Below, one piece after another: positions 53,293 to 64,000 of a DNA stretch of 64,000 nucleotides; the stretch's first letter is position 1; each line of letters opens with the position of its first letter. The notes under the pieces are model-generated. The model did no database searches, was not told the DNA's origin, and saw nothing but the letters and a program-made list of their open reading frames with translations. The translations under genes and the position numbers were made by a program. Source of the DNA: Thysanoteuthis rhombus (taxonomy: Eukaryota > Mollusca > Cephalopoda > Oegopsida > Thysanoteuthidae). The stretch covers positions 19,473,203 to 19,537,202 of the forward strand of contig OY735203.1 in assembly GCA_963457665.1 (NCBI GenBank), in the 5' to 3' direction.

Positions 53293-53319
53293 GTCTAGGG
53301 ATATCACCTTTCCCTAGAC
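53293..53319. repeat. Perfect 9-bp inverted repeat (hairpin)
   Basis: GTCTAGGGA at 53293-53301 and TCCCTAGAC at 53311-53319 are exact reverse complements around a 9-base loop TATCACCTT. No T-run follows and the context is animal DNA, so a bacterial-type terminator is not implied. Confidence 0.85.
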
Positions 53320-54245
53320 CCACTGATCCTGTCATTGTCTTCTTAACCATATCCGTTATTTGAAACTTATTGTCATTATTGTAATTGGCGTTATAATGTA
53401 TGTTGTAGAAGATAGTTTGTGTTCTTGATTCTATGTATGTCTTAAAATGAGATTTTCAAACAGGTAATTTATTGAGATCCCTTGGGATTTTTCCAAATAC
53501 CTGACCGTTCCAGTGATTTTTGTTTTGCAATCAGTATAGTAATGGCTACTGGCCTTCACAAATTTGATGAGTAGTGTGAAAATAAGTAAAATCTGTTTCT
53601 CACCGGTTACTGAATACGATAGTAATGAGTTTTCTACAGTGGATTACTGTAATAATGGTCTGCATCAACTATCACACTGAAGATGAAGTTAAGGATTTCA
53701 TAACTCATCAAAATAATCAAAATTTAAAAAAAAAAACTAAAATCGCTAGTTTCTTAAAGATTATTGTATATATATTCATAATATCACCAACTGAGGAGTC
53801 ACGGTAAAGAAAGAGTTCGCGAGTTATTGCCTATGATCAGGAAGAGAGTTCAATCTTCATATTGTGGGCGATTTTCATGACTTGCTCAGATCGAGGCAAC
53901 TTAGTAAATACTGTTTTGTCGATAAGAGCACAAATGTTCTCATTATGAGCAACTGGCGTTTTGGATTCACCACTAGCAAATACAGTTAGGAACATTAACT
54001 TTGACTAGGGATTCAAAATAAGAAAGATCCTCCGTCCCCTGACTAAATACTGTGTTACCAGTCCTCTGTAGCACGGCACTGGGGTACCCATTTATACAGG
54101 TGTATTCGATGAGTTGAGGGAACCTCACAAAGTCTATCTCTTTCTGAGCCTTCCAGATTCAATTCATTGAGTCAAGTGCAAAGCAGGGAGGCTTTGAGTA
54201 CCATTTTCAAACGTGCATGGTATAGCTCGACAATAAATAGAACAT
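53320..54245. other. Unassigned sequence
   Basis: No gene or known repeat recognised. Confidence 0.4.
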
Positions 54246-54368
<123 letters not shown>

Positions 54369-54664
54369 TTAGCTTGCATGCCACATCAGTCAGTCCACAG
54401 GTGTATTCCATTTTTCTCACACAAATCAACCGTTCCATTACTTACCTTGGACATGCATGTTAGAGATGACTGAGATACACTTTCAAAAAGAAAATGTTGT
54501 AAGTAAATTTTGAAACGTTTAGAAGGTAGACAAAAACAAAATCGATGTTTTAGCTGCTGAGGAAATAATTATCATCAAATTCGCTGAGGTTACAAACAAA
54601 TTAGATATAGGGCCCAGACATTTAAATTATAGCATGCAGAATTATTTCATTTTTTGATGAAAGA
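54369..54664. other. Unassigned sequence
   Basis: No gene recognised. Confidence 0.4.
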
Positions 54665-55260
54665 GATAAAAAAAAAACATTGCTGATAGCGATAAGGAAA
54701 ATACTCCAGGCAAGGTGGAATAGCGCAAGTAACATTGATCAAGAGATTAATTACCTGATAGACATGATTCATAAGACACCTGGGCTGGTAGGTAATAAAA
54801 GAGCAAACGGTAACACAGAAAAATACTCAAGAGCTACATTAAAGCTATTCAAAAAGTACAGAAATCTGGAGATAAATCCAAAACTAAAAGAGCAGGACTG
54901 GAATAAGTTATCAGCAAAAGACCCTGAGAAAAAAACAAAAAAAGAAAAACATGAACGGATTAAAAAGGCTTCGAGGAAAAGGAGAGTTTGAAGCATGCCC
55001 AAGTCACCAGTTTCACTGGTAAGCAGCACATGCTTGAATTAAAAGACAAAGATGACAAAACACTACTATGGACCATACTTAGATTGGGCAGCAGATATAC
55101 TCCAGCCGAAACATTCAGCCAATTGAGCATCAAAATCAAAAGCATCTGGAAATCTCTCATCATGATGAACTCGTCGGAAAAAAGCAAGCATATCATCCAA
55201 TGCCAGAAGAGCGTCGCAGGATTTGACACTGAAAACACGACCTAGATATACTGATTACAA
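54665..55260 (+). pseudogene. Unidentified lysine-rich coding remnant
   Basis: A 103-codon plus-strand frame (54680-54991) is rich in K, E, N and R and reads like real protein in its first two thirds (for example INYLIDMIHKTPGLVGNKRA), ending KKASRKRRV. It overlaps an 85-codon plus-strand frame (54988-55245) with normal-looking composition (for example DDKTLLWTILRLGSRYTPAE), as if one gene had been split by a frameshift near 54990. I recognise no domain. A transposon-encoded protein is the likeliest source given the surroundings, but that is inference; it may also be chance. Confidence 0.3.
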
Positions 55261-55416
55261 ATGTGACATGTCTAGTCGTATCGGGTATGAGATTCGACAC
55301 ACTGATATAAAAAAAAAAGCAAACACGATGAATGCCAAAGAGCAATTGGCTGGAACGTTGTGAAAACATAATTACATAAACGAAAAAAATAGTCCAAGAA
55401 TTTATACACACACATA

Positions 55417-55418
<2 letters not shown>

Positions 55419-55477
<59 letters not shown>

Positions 55478-55493
55478 GGAGAGAGAGAGAGAG
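55419..55493. repeat. (TA)n(GA)n microsatellite
   Basis: About 28 TA units then 8 GA units. Confidence 0.95.
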
Positions 55494-55564
55494 GAAAATG
55501 AACGTCCAAGTGTAAGCATGTATCTTGAACTATCAAGTAGTATTACATCATCATTTTAACATAA

Positions 55565-56100
55565 TCTCAGTATGTATCGTAAAGCGTATATCCTGAAAAA
55601 TAGCTCATTTAAATCAACTTTCATGAGGATTGTCTGTAGAGGTAATCTATACCTAATTATACGCTGTCTTGAAGAATAATTAGCATTTTACATTAATTCT
55701 TCGCCTGATGCTCAAGGAATATTTCAGAGATGCGAAACAAATTTAGAGTGATATAAATACGTATGTCTTGGTTTTGAAAACTTTACTTCGGGGTCTTTGC
55801 AAACGCTCTGCTCAAGAATTAAGTTAGACTGAAATTATTTAAGGTGTGCACAGAATAATTAGCATTTTACGTTTAATCTTAACCTGATGCTTAAGGGGTT
55901 ATCGATGTGATGAGAAACAAATTTACAGTAACATGAATATGTAAATCCGGGATAAGGCTGTTGAAAAAAAATTTCGAAATATGCTGGGTGTATTTTGTAC
56001 TCAAGTATGTAGCGAAAGTATGGTTCATTTAGGTTTTCATGAACAGTTTTATAAGCTAAAGGAAATACTTCGATAAGTTGCAAGTATTCAGAAATTCTCA
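55565..56100. repeat. Direct duplication with about 179-bp offset
   Basis: A segment starting GAATAATTAGCATTTTAC at 55674 recurs at 55853 and the similarity runs for about 95 bases, with shared GCCTGATGCTCAAGG/ACCTGATGCTTAAGG and GAAACAAATTTA pieces. A second pair, CTCAGTATGTATCG near 55566 and CTCAAGTATGTAGCG near 55998, suggests a larger repeated structure. Minus-strand reading of both halves gives similar peptides (LSIR-R-NVKC at the end of each), so the repeat may once have been coding. Confidence 0.6.
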
Positions 56101-57463
56101 TCTTCACTTGTAAATGGCATCTTCGTTACTCGATTTGCAACGCGGGTTATGTATGCATGATTAAGATTTTGCTCAATATATTCCGTTGTGAATTCAAATT
56201 CTGACTGAATACTGAAAAATCTTTATCTTTGAAGAAACGGAACACATATTACAGTATTAGATACGTAATTCGGATACTGCTGTCTTCATTGCCTTCCATA
56301 TCGTCTACTACAATAACATCGATATCTTTGATCAGAATCGGAAAAATTCTTTTCATATACATGCAATTATATTGGTATTTATATTATCGATGGTTACTTT
56401 TTATTTCTTTTTTTTTTGGAATTAAGTTGTACTGAAAATTAATCATTGAATTTAATTGCATTAATAAGTATTCTTAGATTTTTAATGCGCCTCGATGTAA
56501 TAGCATTGAATCACTTCATCGATCTATACAAAGAAACTCAGACAGAGATAATTGAAATTAACAAAAGAGAAAAAAAGAGATAAAAATCAAGATAAATTCA
56601 CAAATATACATAAACCCTTTAGTGCCTAGCCAGTAGCCGGCAATTATATAATTAAATAGAATCAATAAGCGCATTATGGGCCGTATTGTCTCCCATATTA
56701 ACTGACTTACACACGCTACTTGACTATGATTAGTCTTTGAAAGCGATGTAAGAATCTTTTGAATCGTTAAAAGAACGTATTGTTCCACCCACTTAGAGTA
56801 CAGCATGAATGTAGGGTAAATAAACATCAGATAGCAGTAGATTCCACGTTTAGGTGGTACAGTCATTATGGTTCTCAAATCTAACTGTCTTTCGGGTTTA
56901 TTTATGACAGCACTAGAAGATACATCACTGCAAAATTACGTTAGTTGAGTTACTGGCCGAGTTAGTCTTGTATATGGATTTGCATTTCGTAGATTCGAAA
57001 ATGTTAAAACTCACTTGCGTCCTCAGATATCATATCTACCTATCCTATGTTATTCTTAGTTACCTTTGAAAATGCATTACGAAATTTATCTGACTTCAAA
57101 TTGAAATTTAAATGATACTTGAGGTCCATGGCACTTCTTATTCGTTTGTTTCTTTTGTACACCAATTTTGCAGCCGTCACGGTGCAGTCGGTTCTGCTTG
57201 ATTTGATAATGCCAGAATGATTTTCAAAGGTCATCCAAGCTTATAGCCACTTATTGGATGTTCATCTTGGTGTAAGATTACATTTGTGGAATTTGTTCAG
57301 CTTTTGGTTGCAACCGATCATTAGTACATAAAACATAATTTTTGAAAAAAAAAAAAAGAAACTAATAAACATTTGTTGTGTTTTCTAGAATTACATATGG
57401 GTGAGTTGTATGAGGAAAACGAAGGATTATGCACGTATGTGTATGCTAATGTGCATGTTTTAA
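56101..57463. other. Unassigned sequence
   Basis: Short frames only, for example a 106-codon minus-strand frame at 56558-56878 without a known domain. Confidence 0.4.
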
Positions 57464-57482
57464 TACACACACATACACACAC

Positions 57483-57537
<55 letters not shown>

Positions 57538-57550
57538 GAGAGAGAGAGAG
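57464..57550. repeat. Composite (CA)n(TA)n(GA)n microsatellite
   Basis: Short CA part, about 25 TA units and a GA-rich end. Confidence 0.95.
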
Positions 57551-58133
57551 AAGGTGAGAGGAACCGAGATGCATGATCTGACCGAATGGCTATGGCCTGC
57601 ACATATATTATATTTTAAAACTCAATTGATATGATCATTACACAGTTAATCAATCACTTGCCTGTAGGTATTGTAAATAGAATAAACAATTGAAGAAGAT
57701 ATGGCTGCTCTAGGAATCAAACTTGAAACTGATAATATACCAAAATCAACAAAACAATGTTACTGCCATTCAGCTAAACAGTTGTCATAAAATTAAGATC
57801 GGAATGACTATTTTCACACAAAATTCTCATTTTGTTTATTTTCAATATATTCGATTCTTTAAATGCAACTGGGGAACATCTTAAAAAAAGTTCGCACAAT
57901 ACAATGCAATCCATAATGATGGTGTCGGATCATATATATCCATATAGTAAAAAAACTGTGACCAATACATATGCATGAGCACAAGAACATATGTGTTATT
58001 GGTTGTGTCGGGTCAAACAACCCCTGATAGTGATACGTACATGTGTTTGGAGCCCGGCTTAGATAGATTGATAGTTACGAGCGCAAATGTACTCATACGC
58101 GTCCGTTACTACGAAATCTACTTCTTGTACGTA
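57551..58133. other. Unassigned sequence
   Basis: No gene recognised. Confidence 0.4.
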
Positions 58134-58222
58134 AGTATGTATATATGTATATATATATATATGTATATATGTATGTATGTGTGTGTATGTATGTATGTAT
58201 GTATGTATGTATGTATGCATGT
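58134..58222. repeat. (TA)n/(TATG)n microsatellite
   Basis: TA units mixed with TATG tetranucleotides, ending in about 9 pure TATG units. Confidence 0.93.
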
Positions 58223-58712
58223 AAACAGTGAAAAGAACTTGGAATGGAAGAAAGATGATAAACTAAAATAAAAGTGAAACACATAAAAGACTTCATGGGG
58301 AAAAAAATCAAACAAATGGTTATTATAAAGATACAAAAATGGAAAAAAAACGGAAGCAGATTGAGATATTCTAGAGAGAATAGAGTAAATAAATCGATGC
58401 ATGAAATTTGAAAATATCCAATAGACATAAAATCAGGAGAAATGTAAGTTAGAGATAAATGTATGAAATCATAATTAATAAAAGATTGAGGTTATACCAA
58501 GAGAGACAAAGATAGAAATTGAAGTAAAAAAAAACACACAGCGTATCAAAGGGAATTATGGATCACAACAATCCATATTTATGTTCAGTTCTATCACATG
58601 ATTTTGGCATAAATGTATATTGACTATTGAACTCTCCACTGACAACTTTGGTTAAAAATTACAATTGCAATACATATTATGAAGAGTGTGGTATGTGCAG
58701 GATTTGGATTGT

Positions 58713-58718
<6 letters not shown>
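58223..58718. other. Unassigned sequence
   Basis: A-rich sequence; no gene recognised. Confidence 0.4.

Positions 58719-58794
<76 letters not shown>
58719..58794. repeat. (TA)n microsatellite
   Basis: About 38 uninterrupted TA units. Confidence 0.97.
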
Positions 58795-58797
<3 letters not shown>

Positions 58798-59234
58798 CGA
58801 TGAATAAAAATTGATGAATACATGTACATAATACTCAGAACAGATGAATACCTTAAACCCAGCAAAAATATTTTAACAAGTTTGTTGTGGGTAATGGTTA
58901 TCAATAACAGCAACAACAATGAAAGTTACATGCATACTAGATGCAATATATGTAAGAAGGCAGTATGTTGTGATGGGGTGATCAATTAAAAAATGAGGAT
59001 ATGGGTGTTCAATGAAGTCACTCTTCTTGCATTTTTAGGACCGGAAAACATTGAGATTCACTCAAAGAAAAAAACGAAAAAAAAAACAGACAAGAGTGGA
59101 AATTTGAAGGCAACTAACAATCTCATTCTGGCAGGAATTTAAAAAAAAGTGCTCTACACGCATTGAGGGGAATGTATGTTCCAAATTTCATGTTACATAT
59201 ATGAACAATTGAGACTTTGCAATACCCAGATACG
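58795..59234. other. Unassigned sequence
   Basis: No gene or known repeat recognised. Confidence 0.4.
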
Positions 59235-59237
59235 TCG

Positions 59238-59290
<53 letters not shown>

Positions 59291-59632
59291 GGTCTTTCAC
59301 CGTCTGTCGTTGGAGATTTACCTTCCCCAGGATTTGCTACACCTCTCATTTGTGGGTGGAGCTAATCTTTTCCGAACCCATCTAGTTAATGTGTCTATCT
59401 TCTATTCTCTCGGCCTCAGTTTTGCATTTGATCCACAGGGATCCACATTGTGAGTTGTGATGTCCATCGTCAGCAATGCTTGCAGCAAGACCAGCCCACT
59501 GCCATTTGAGCATTTTCATGGATTCTATGACGTATCAGGCCCCTGATCCTGTATCCCGAATATACCGTGCTGTTATGTGGCCTATCCGTGTGATGTTAAG
59601 CATGATCCTCTTGTGCGCATGAAGCATGAAAT
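59235..59632 (-). mobile_element. RTE-type LINE 3' end with long (CAT)n tail (minus strand)
   Basis: About 18 CAT units (59237-59290) are the complement of the 3' tail. They are followed by the shared terminal block (GTCTGTCGTTGGAGAT, TTCCCCAGGATTTGC) and the inverted coding end. Phrases TCCATCG, CAGCCCACTGCCATTTGAG and GTGATGTTAAGCATGATCC match the copies at 21.7, 49.0 and 61.2 kb. The element is truncated at about 59632, a typical 5'-truncated insertion. Confidence 0.8.
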
Positions 59633-61177
59633 ATCAGAACACATGAATAATCTAAACTCAATATCTGAGCCAGTGGTGTGGGTAGCGGTGGTTATTAGAT
59701 AGGAAATCAGCAAAACAAAGATATGTTATAAAGGAAAAAAAGAATAGAAAACACTATTAGATAAAAAGAGATAACGCATAAAAGATTTATTAGAGATAGA
59801 TCGGAATAAGGGAAAGTTACTTCTTACGTGACTTACGATCGGTGATGGAAATGGGTTTTGGAAACTAGGTATACGTTAGGGCTGGATTTGACAAACTAAG
59901 TATACGGTTCCGATCGGAACACATTGAATTGTAGGAAATTAGAAGTGGGTATACGCTGTATCCCAGCGTACACCCTCCTTATTGCTATTGCTGTTTACAG
60001 CTTTTTTTTTACCCTGGTCACGGATGGTTCAGTGCATACGAGTGGCAAAGAAATTCCATCCAAAAGTGAATTAACCTGCCGCTCCGTGGCAACGTCAGGC
60101 GCCCACAGAGTTGCTAGACATTGAGACTCCGTGGGTGAACCTGAATCAACCTGCATTGGCATATGGGTCCCCGACCTTCTCCGTGCACTTATAGTAGCCT
60201 CAAAGAAGACGGTTGCGTAAACACTGGAAAGAAAACTATCAATAAAAAAAGTATATGTATGTTGCTTTGTAATACGCAAAACATGTCACGCTATGTTTTG
60301 TTTTTTTGTTGTTGTTTTGTTCTTGTTTTTCTTATTTTATTTTCATATTTCATATTTAAGAGCATAGAGAATCTTCCATATTCTGATTCTGTATACCTAA
60401 CCCAAGATTATGTCCGGATAAAATAAAAAGGAAAATAATGTTTTCGAGATTTTAGAACAGTTTTTACTCTGGCTTTAGACTCTATGTACATGAATTGGGT
60501 GATCAATAATGTAGGTGATCTGTATGCATTTCATAAAGTATAAAACTTATCATTCCAGAGTTAAAATATATTTTGTATGGAACAAATCTCTGGGGGATCG
60601 ATTTTGTTTTGTTAACATTGGAAAGACTAATCCTATCACGATTAATACATATTCGTATAGGCGTCTCTGGACAAAAAGTAGGGAAACATTTTTCTAGTTT
60701 TATTAAGTGAAATACTGATCCGTCCAGAATTTATACGTATATCTATATAAACGCCAGTGTCGGTTACTAAGTAAAGCTCGAGTCATGTCAAGTAAAAGTT
60801 TATTCAAAAAGTATAAACCAGATTGTTTTTTCATACTCTGTATATATAACTCAATAATTCTTCAGATTCAAATGAATTCATACAGTTTTTCTCTTCTACA
60901 CAAATGATGAAAAAAAAAAGTGCAATGGCGTCACATGTAATTTTCATCCAATCTCGTTGTAGTATTCAAGTAAATCTGGTTTGTTTTCAAATAAAAATGA
61001 TAATATTCTATAAATCTCTGATGTTTGTCTGTATGGGCTAGATAATATGACAATGTTTGCTCTTCCATTATCTGTGTGTGAGCGTAAGAGATACAGTGTG
61101 TGTGTGTGTGTGTATGTGTCTTTGTGAGTTTGAAGAAATATTTTTTTTCAAAAAGCGACATATACTATCAGCAGATT
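59633..61177. other. Unassigned sequence
   Basis: The GC-richer part 60020-60210 has a 94-codon minus-strand frame (59995-60279, with pieces such as VDSGSPTESQCLATLWAP) that reads like protein but matches no family I know. A short (TG)n lies at 61097-61112. Confidence 0.35.
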
Positions 61178-61580
61178 CACCATCATCATCCGTCTTTCAG
61201 CGTACGTCGTTGGACATAGAGCTTCCCCAGGATTCACCACGCTTCTCTGTCATGGGCGTCATGGAGCCAGTACTTTTCGAATTTGTCTTGCTCGTTTCTC
61301 CATCAGATACTCTATCAGCCTTGGTTGCACATGTGATCTCTAGGGATCCATTCACGAGTTGCAATGTACATCAGTTGTCCACCATTCTTGCTATATGGCC
61401 AGCCCACTGCCATTTGAGATTTTTAATGGATTTAAAATGTCACTGACTCTTGTCTGCTCCCAGATGTACTGTACTGTCTTGTGGTCTCCCCTTATGGGAC
61501 CCAGCATGATTATTCCATGTGCACGTTGCATGATTCTCGATTTGCAGGTCAGTGTCTTGGTTAAGTTCCATGGAAAGCAA
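61178..61580 (-). mobile_element. RTE-type LINE 3' end (minus strand)
   Basis: CATCATCATC at the left is a very short tail complement. The shared terminal block (CGTCGTTGGACATAGAGC, TTCCCCAGGATTC) and inverted coding end follow. CAGCCCACTGCCATTTGAG and GTGCACGTTGCATGATTCTC are shared with the other copies. It is truncated near 61580. Confidence 0.8.
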
Positions 61581-61960
61581 TTATTGTCTCAACTATGATG
61601 GGATACAGCATTAGCTAACTAGATAAGCAACATATTTTCATTGGCTAATCAAGTATAGATGACATACAATTATGTTTGGCTCATTCACATTCGTTTTTTT
61701 TTCCAAACTGTCTTATTCGAGATAATCTATGGACAATGTCTGCATTTGAAGAAGTTTCTGGTGAGACTGCAGCATTATATTAGGAGCATGGTTCCCATAA
61801 CAACCTTATCAAATACGTCACAATGCTTAATACAAATGTTTTCATCTAACAGAAAATTTTAATGAAAGAACTCAAAAACGCCTACTTCTGCAATCGTTAT
61901 TGTCAAGGGAGTTATTTGTGTGGATCTTTCTATAAATTTAATCACTTCTTTCGTGGCCCA
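61581..61960. other. Unassigned sequence
   Basis: No gene or repeat recognised. Confidence 0.4.
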
Positions 61961-62400
61961 TTGCATACCATTTTTCAAAATTACATAGACATCCATGCAG
62001 AGCTTCTGAAGATATCGTACGTAGAGACATGAAAATTGCCAATTATGTATATCTGGATCTAAAACTACGGTGTATAGGATATTTTCATAACCCCCAACCC
62101 AACTGAAATTTGATCAAATTTCCGTTGCTTATTGGGCACCCCACCTCTCGATAAATGTCATTGAAATTCATCAAAAACCTTTGAAGATATCCTGTGGGAA
62201 GTCAAGAGCGTATTCATAAAAGGAAAACTGAAAAATATCGCTGGATAAGATTAAGAAAACAAACAAAAAATTGACACAATCGAAATTGGATCACCTTTCT
62301 TTATCCCATTGACTGACTCTTCTCAGCATTTCATCGGGATTCATTGAGTACTTTTGGAGATATCGTGTGGAAAATGAACGGAAAGGTTGATGCCATTGAA
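61961..62400. repeat. Repeated 'GA-GATATC-TG' motif cluster
   Basis: Three segments share a core of the type cttntgaagatatcntgtgg: near 62005-62030 (CTTCTGAAGATATCGTACGT), 62178-62200 (CCTTTGAAGATATCCTGTGG) and 62352-62374 (CTTTTGGAGATATCGTGTGG). In the latter two an ATTCATCAAAAA or ATTCATTGAGTA string precedes the core. Spacing is about 173 bases each time, so this is a degenerate tandem repeat with a unit of about 173 bp. Confidence 0.6.
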
Positions 62401-62917
62401 TCTTATAATTTCCCAATTTTCTGCTTGGCTGTCCGTGTGTATATACTCACCTACTACAAACGCTACTTAATATAAATCCATGAACTTTCCCATGGGTACG
62501 CACTTCATCTCTGGGAAGTAGTGTTTTTTTACTCTGATATATTATAAGGGGTTTCAATCAAAGAAAGGTCTATTTAGATGATTATTCATCAATAGTGAAA
62601 AAAATGATGAAGATGTGATAAAATATTATTTTCCATTTTTTTTCTCCACTGAATTCTCAAGTATGAAAAATAACATACATTGCCTTCTTAATCAGAAAAA
62701 AAGCAAACAACATATTTCATATAACATGTTTATTGGTTTTCCATGAATACCATGAGAGTGTTTTTTGGTTTGTTTGCTTTTTTCTGGGGAGGGGGTGTTT
62801 CAACAGTGCATATCTTGATGTAGGTAGCACAGTTAAGACAAATTTTTCCAAAACACAACGTTTGGGTATCATATATAATGGCAATCCCATCGATGAAACT
62901 TTTATTTTCTAGTTATA
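62401..62917. other. Unassigned sequence
   Basis: No gene recognised; poly-T and poly-G rich near 62770-62800. Confidence 0.4.
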
Positions 62918-64000
62918 GGGTTGAAATCAATGAGGGATTTTCGTGTTTTACATTCAAGAAGCAAAATCCAAGGGATTTTTTTCCTTTTCGAGCATCAGAA
63001 TCGGAAAAGGAGATTTTTCCTCTTTCCTTTTCCTCTTTTTAGGGGTCGAAATCAAAAGGAGTTTTTTTTTTTCACTTTTAGGGATCAACATCGGTAGGGA
63101 GAAATTCCTTCCACTTGTACTTGTCCGAACTGGGAAGGATTTTTTCCCCCCATTTTTGATACTTAAAATGCAAGGGGATTTATTTCCACATTTTGGGGGC
63201 AAAATCGATGGTGAGATTTTTTTTTCACTTTCAAAGGGCAAAATTGTGGAAGCAGATTTTTTTCTACACAAGGTTTTGAAATCGAAAGGAATGTCTCCTT
63301 TACATTAAGGGGTCGAAATAAATAGGAAATATTTTTTTGCTTTCAGGAGTCAAATCTACAGAGCCAATATATATTTCACTGTTAGATGTAAAAATCAAGG
63401 GAATATTTTTTCGTTTTTATCGGTTGAAATCCGAAGGAATTTTATCTTTACATTTCGGGTTAAAAATCGTGGATATCCTAAGGACCTTTTTTCTTCACTC
63501 TGAATCGGTACAGGGAGACTTTGATGGTCCAAATTTGGGAGAAGGTTTTTTTTTTCAACGTTGTCCAAATTGAAAAATTATTCTCTTCTAACTTTAGGGG
63601 TTGTGAGGGAATATTTTACGCACTTGTAGGGGTCAAAATCTAGTGGAAAGTGTTGTATTAGTTTTAGATTTGATATAGAGGGGTAATTCTGTTTTTATGT
63701 ATAGGGGTAAAAAAATTCTGAGGATTTTTTTTTTACTTTTGAAGGTGAAAATTAGAGGAAAGATTTCTCTACTTTCAGAGATCAAAACGCACTGAAAATA
63801 TTTTTCTTTCAGGGATCAAACAGCAGGAATTATTTTCTAAATTCATTTTAAAGGGTCAAATTGAAGGGGAAGTCTTTTAGTAGTCAAAAGTGCGGGGGGG
63901 AATATATTTTTTCACTCTTAAGGATGGAAATCCAAATGATCTTTTTTTTTGTTTTTTTTTTTGTTTTTTTGCTTTCATAGGCCAAAATAGGGTGGACGGT
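62918..64000. repeat. Degenerate minisatellite, about 38-bp period, running off the window end
   Basis: A unit of the form GGGGTCAAAATC-a-gGG followed by GATTTTTTTTTCACTTTTA recurs at about 62918, 62958, 62992, 63042, 63081, 63121, 63160, 63195, 63236, 63274, 63309, 63347, 63385, 63422 and 63457. It continues less regularly (63597, 63629, 63703, 63742, 63780, 63815, 63851) to the end of the window. Spacing is mostly 35-41 bases, about 25-27 units. Each unit pairs a purine-rich half with a T-run, so strand composition is asymmetric. The first third has few stops, giving a 121-codon plus-strand frame (62943-63308) with a repeating 13-residue pattern like GVEIKRSFFFSLL; with such divergence this is probably incidental. 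Confidence 0.8.

Noticed and set aside
59995-60279. 94-codon minus-strand frame in a GC-richer patch
   Set aside because: It reads somewhat like protein but I could not tie it to a family or find splice context; kept only as a note.

Overview
The window looks like intergenic animal DNA. It is AT-rich, has no operons or densely packed ORFs, and carries many long (TA)n, (CA/TG)n, (TAA)n and (GA)n microsatellites plus fragments of several LINE clades. RTE-type LINEs with (CAT/ATG)n 3' tails, Dong/R4-type LINEs ending in (TAA)n, composite (CA)n(TA)n(TG)n blocks and a tRNA-derived SINE together suggest a lophotrochozoan, perhaps a cephalopod mollusc. That assignment is inference from repeat style. 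I found no host gene, rRNA or functional tRNA gene I could defend, though short exons could be hidden in the unassigned stretches.

Layout. 1-13 kb is mostly unassigned sequence with microsatellites, a decayed Ty3/gypsy reverse transcriptase remnant near 3.2-3.6 kb, a 250-bp GAA tract with internal higher-order repeats, and a scattered degenerate repeat at 11.3-11.9 kb. 13.3-15.2 kb holds two consecutive 5'-truncated Dong/R4-like 3' ends, each closed by a (TAA)n tract. The second still has an open frame for a zinc knuckle plus restriction-like endonuclease. 19-22 kb holds two RTE 3' fragments in opposite orientation. 23.6-27.9 kb is a cluster of very old LINE pieces on the minus strand. 29.2-29.5 kb has a tRNA-derived SINE. 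31-32.4 kb has a Dong/R4-like body followed by an RTE 3' end. 38.3-39.0 kb is a 770-bp polypyrimidine tract. 40.5-41.0 kb is a possible mariner relic.

45.4-51.5 kb is the richest transposon area: an old CR1/Jockey-like LINE (plus strand), RTE pieces facing each other at 48.6 kb, a longer and better preserved RTE copy (49.0-50.5 kb, minus) and an RTE endonuclease fragment (50.9-51.5 kb, plus). Two more RTE 3' ends lie at 59.2 and 61.2 kb. The last 1.1 kb is a degenerate tandem array with a period of about 38 bp that runs off the window end; it is the most unusual structure here.

Nothing forms a working pathway. All recognisable coding sequence is transposon-derived, and nearly all of it is broken by stops and frameshifts. 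Element boundaries are estimates by eye.
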